DNA from: Haplomitrium mnioides
Taxonomy: Eukaryota; Marchantiophyta; Haplomitriopsida; Calobryales
Assembly (NCBI GenBank): GCA_049999725.1
Contig: JBNGIS010020633.1
Span: forward strand, 1 to 30,671
Reading direction: 5' to 3'
DNA length: 30,671 nucleotides
The notes under the pieces were generated by a model. It searched no databases and had not been told where the DNA came from. It worked only from the letters and a program-made list of their open reading frames with translations. Positions 30,155 to 30,671 of the stretch are shown one piece after another; within the stretch, counting starts at the first letter, position 1, and every line of letters begins with the position of its first letter. The translations under genes were made by a program, and so were the position numbers.

Positions 30155-30671
30155 CGATGGAGGAGGAGGCTATGTGAGTGCATAGCTATTGATAGATGGT
30201 TAGAAAAAGTTGAATGAGTGCTTTTCAACGTGGTGGAGTAAGAAGGAAATGAGAATGTTTTGATTTTTGTGTAAAATAATTGTAAAAGTGTTTGTAAGTA
30301 TATGACAGAAAACTTTATGTAGTTGATTTAAGATAAAGTTGATTTAGGAAAAAGAAAAAGAAAATAAAAATAAAACTAATCGAGGGCTAAGCTAGGCCAT
30401 TATCTAAGTTGAGTTGAATCCTTATGATCTAATTTCGATGGAGGAGCAGGCTATGTGAGTGCATAGCTATTCATAGATGGTTAGAAAAAGTTGAATGAGT
30501 GCTTTTCAACGTGGTGGAGTAAGAAGGAAATGAGAATGTTTTGATTTTTGTGTAAAATAATTGTAAAAGTGTATGCAAGTATATGACAGAAAACTTTATG
30601 TAGTTGATTTAAGAAAAAGTTGATTTAAGAAAAAGAAAAAGAAAATAAAAATAAAACTAATCGAGGGCTAA
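30155..30671 (+). repeat. 281-bp tandem duplication after the integrase array
   Basis: Sequence starting CGATGGAGGAG at 30155 recurs at 30436. The two copies end with CGAGGGCTAA at 30381-30390 and 30662-30671, always 281 bp apart. The unit begins in the last integrase codons, then holds AT-rich non-coding sequence with GAAAAAGAAAAAGAAAATAAAAATAAAA. The second copy runs to the window edge, so more copies may follow. Confidence 0.9.
30203..30671 (+). other. 3' non-coding region of the second element
   Basis: Beyond the native integrase end (LEKVE, stop TGA at 30215-30217) there is no coding sequence. The region is AT-rich and is made of the 281-bp repeat. Confidence 0.6.

Larger units (their letters stand above)
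22664..30202 (+). repeat. Tandem array of the integrase C-terminus, 607-bp units plus deletion derivatives
   Basis: Unit starts (GAAAGAGTTAATGG-like) lie at 22664, 23271, 23881, 24545, 25525, 26133, 26740, 28079, 29014, 29621, with the original downstream sequence at 30203. Clean units are 607-610 bp; the last has a 26-bp deletion. Longer intervals contain extra shortened units. Each unit covers the segment just after the integrase catalytic Glu, the WVY-AEKVTTKQTPFYLVYG region, a Glu/Lys helix, and the GPY/F module (VRWMGPYVASKIYDNG). I count 15 copies of the GPY/F segment. A stop just before ALWVY is in unit 1 and most later units. Later units also share one extra base near the ETQAEG codons that unit 1 lacks, so they are frameshifted and cannot encode a repeated protein. 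Three 10-N gaps lie inside. Confidence 0.9.
17193..30671 (+). mobile_element. Decayed Athila/Tat-like Ty3/gypsy retrotransposon, 3' end outside the window
   Basis: Domain order is primer-binding site, gag, zinc knuckles, protease, RT, RNase H, integrase, which defines Ty3/gypsy (integrase after RNase H). The IN C-terminus has a GPY/F module and no visible chromodomain, as in Athila/Tat lineages. The tRNA-Asp-type primer site also fits. Every region carries stops. Integrase is followed by a 7.5-kb tandem array of its own C-terminus, then by an unusual 281-bp duplication. No 3' LTR is reached. Gag architecture (capsid, acidic/Lys-rich spacer, three knuckles) and the DGG protease site resemble those of the smaller element at 3499-13978, so the two may be related. 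Confidence 0.8.

Noticed and set aside
22664-30202. Repeated short frames taken as a multi-copy gene family or CRISPR-like array
   Set aside because: Units are integrase fragments with shared stops and a shared frameshift. They are 607 bp long without spacer structure, so neither a gene family nor CRISPR.

Overview
The window reads as nuclear DNA from a large, repeat-rich land-plant genome. I infer a seed plant and favour a gymnosperm or conifer, but this is not shown directly. The evidence is nested Ty3/gypsy LTR retrotransposons, a plant-type primer-binding site of the TGGCGCCGTTGCCGGGGA class, spliceosomal introns, TATA promoters and heavily decayed coding sequence. I see no rRNA, tRNA or bacterial-type operon.

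Left part (1-3498) plus centre (13979-16560): a divergent pair of degenerate genes. On the minus strand (about 1158 to 1, running off the left edge) is an unrecognised protein with an in-frame 30-bp/10-residue tandem repeat. On the plus strand, from 1608 to about 16091, is a spliced gene whose C-terminal part carries beta-class N4/N6 DNA-methyltransferase signatures (D-I-P-Y at 15260-15271, DLCSGSGTG near 15657). Its middle part carries a ParB-like motif (EIAEGNHSAAAR near 3129-3164). About 450 bp with one TATA box per direction separates the two genes. Introns of the plus-strand gene hold 24-bp minisatellites whose consensus is its own reverse complement. A 37-bp array with the same ATGCGYGCAT-type core lies just downstream.

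Inserted in that gene (3499-13978) is one structurally complete LTR retrotransposon: LTRs of about 3.7 kb, target-site duplication GGAGA, primer-binding site, polypurine tract, and one gag-protease frame with five stop codons. No reverse transcriptase or integrase is visible, with the caveat that a 100-N gap lies in its internal region. Removing the element and one GGAGA restores a single host reading frame.

Right part (about 17193-30671): a second, decayed Athila/Tat-like Ty3/gypsy element with its primer-binding site, gag with zinc knuckles, protease, RT, RNase H and integrase. From 20162 the pol frame runs about 3 kb with stop codons but no frameshift. At the end of integrase it breaks into an array about 7.5 kb long. 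This array consists of 607-bp units, plus 328-bp and other deletion derivatives, and each unit carries the integrase C-terminus with its GPY/F module. The array ends at the original C-terminus, and a separate 281-bp tandem duplication follows to the window edge.

Assembly gaps: two 100-N gaps (one abutting a poly-G run, the other opposite a poly-G run in the other LTR) and three 10-N gaps inside the integrase array. Two of the 10-N gaps have duplicated flanks and are almost certainly unmerged overlaps.
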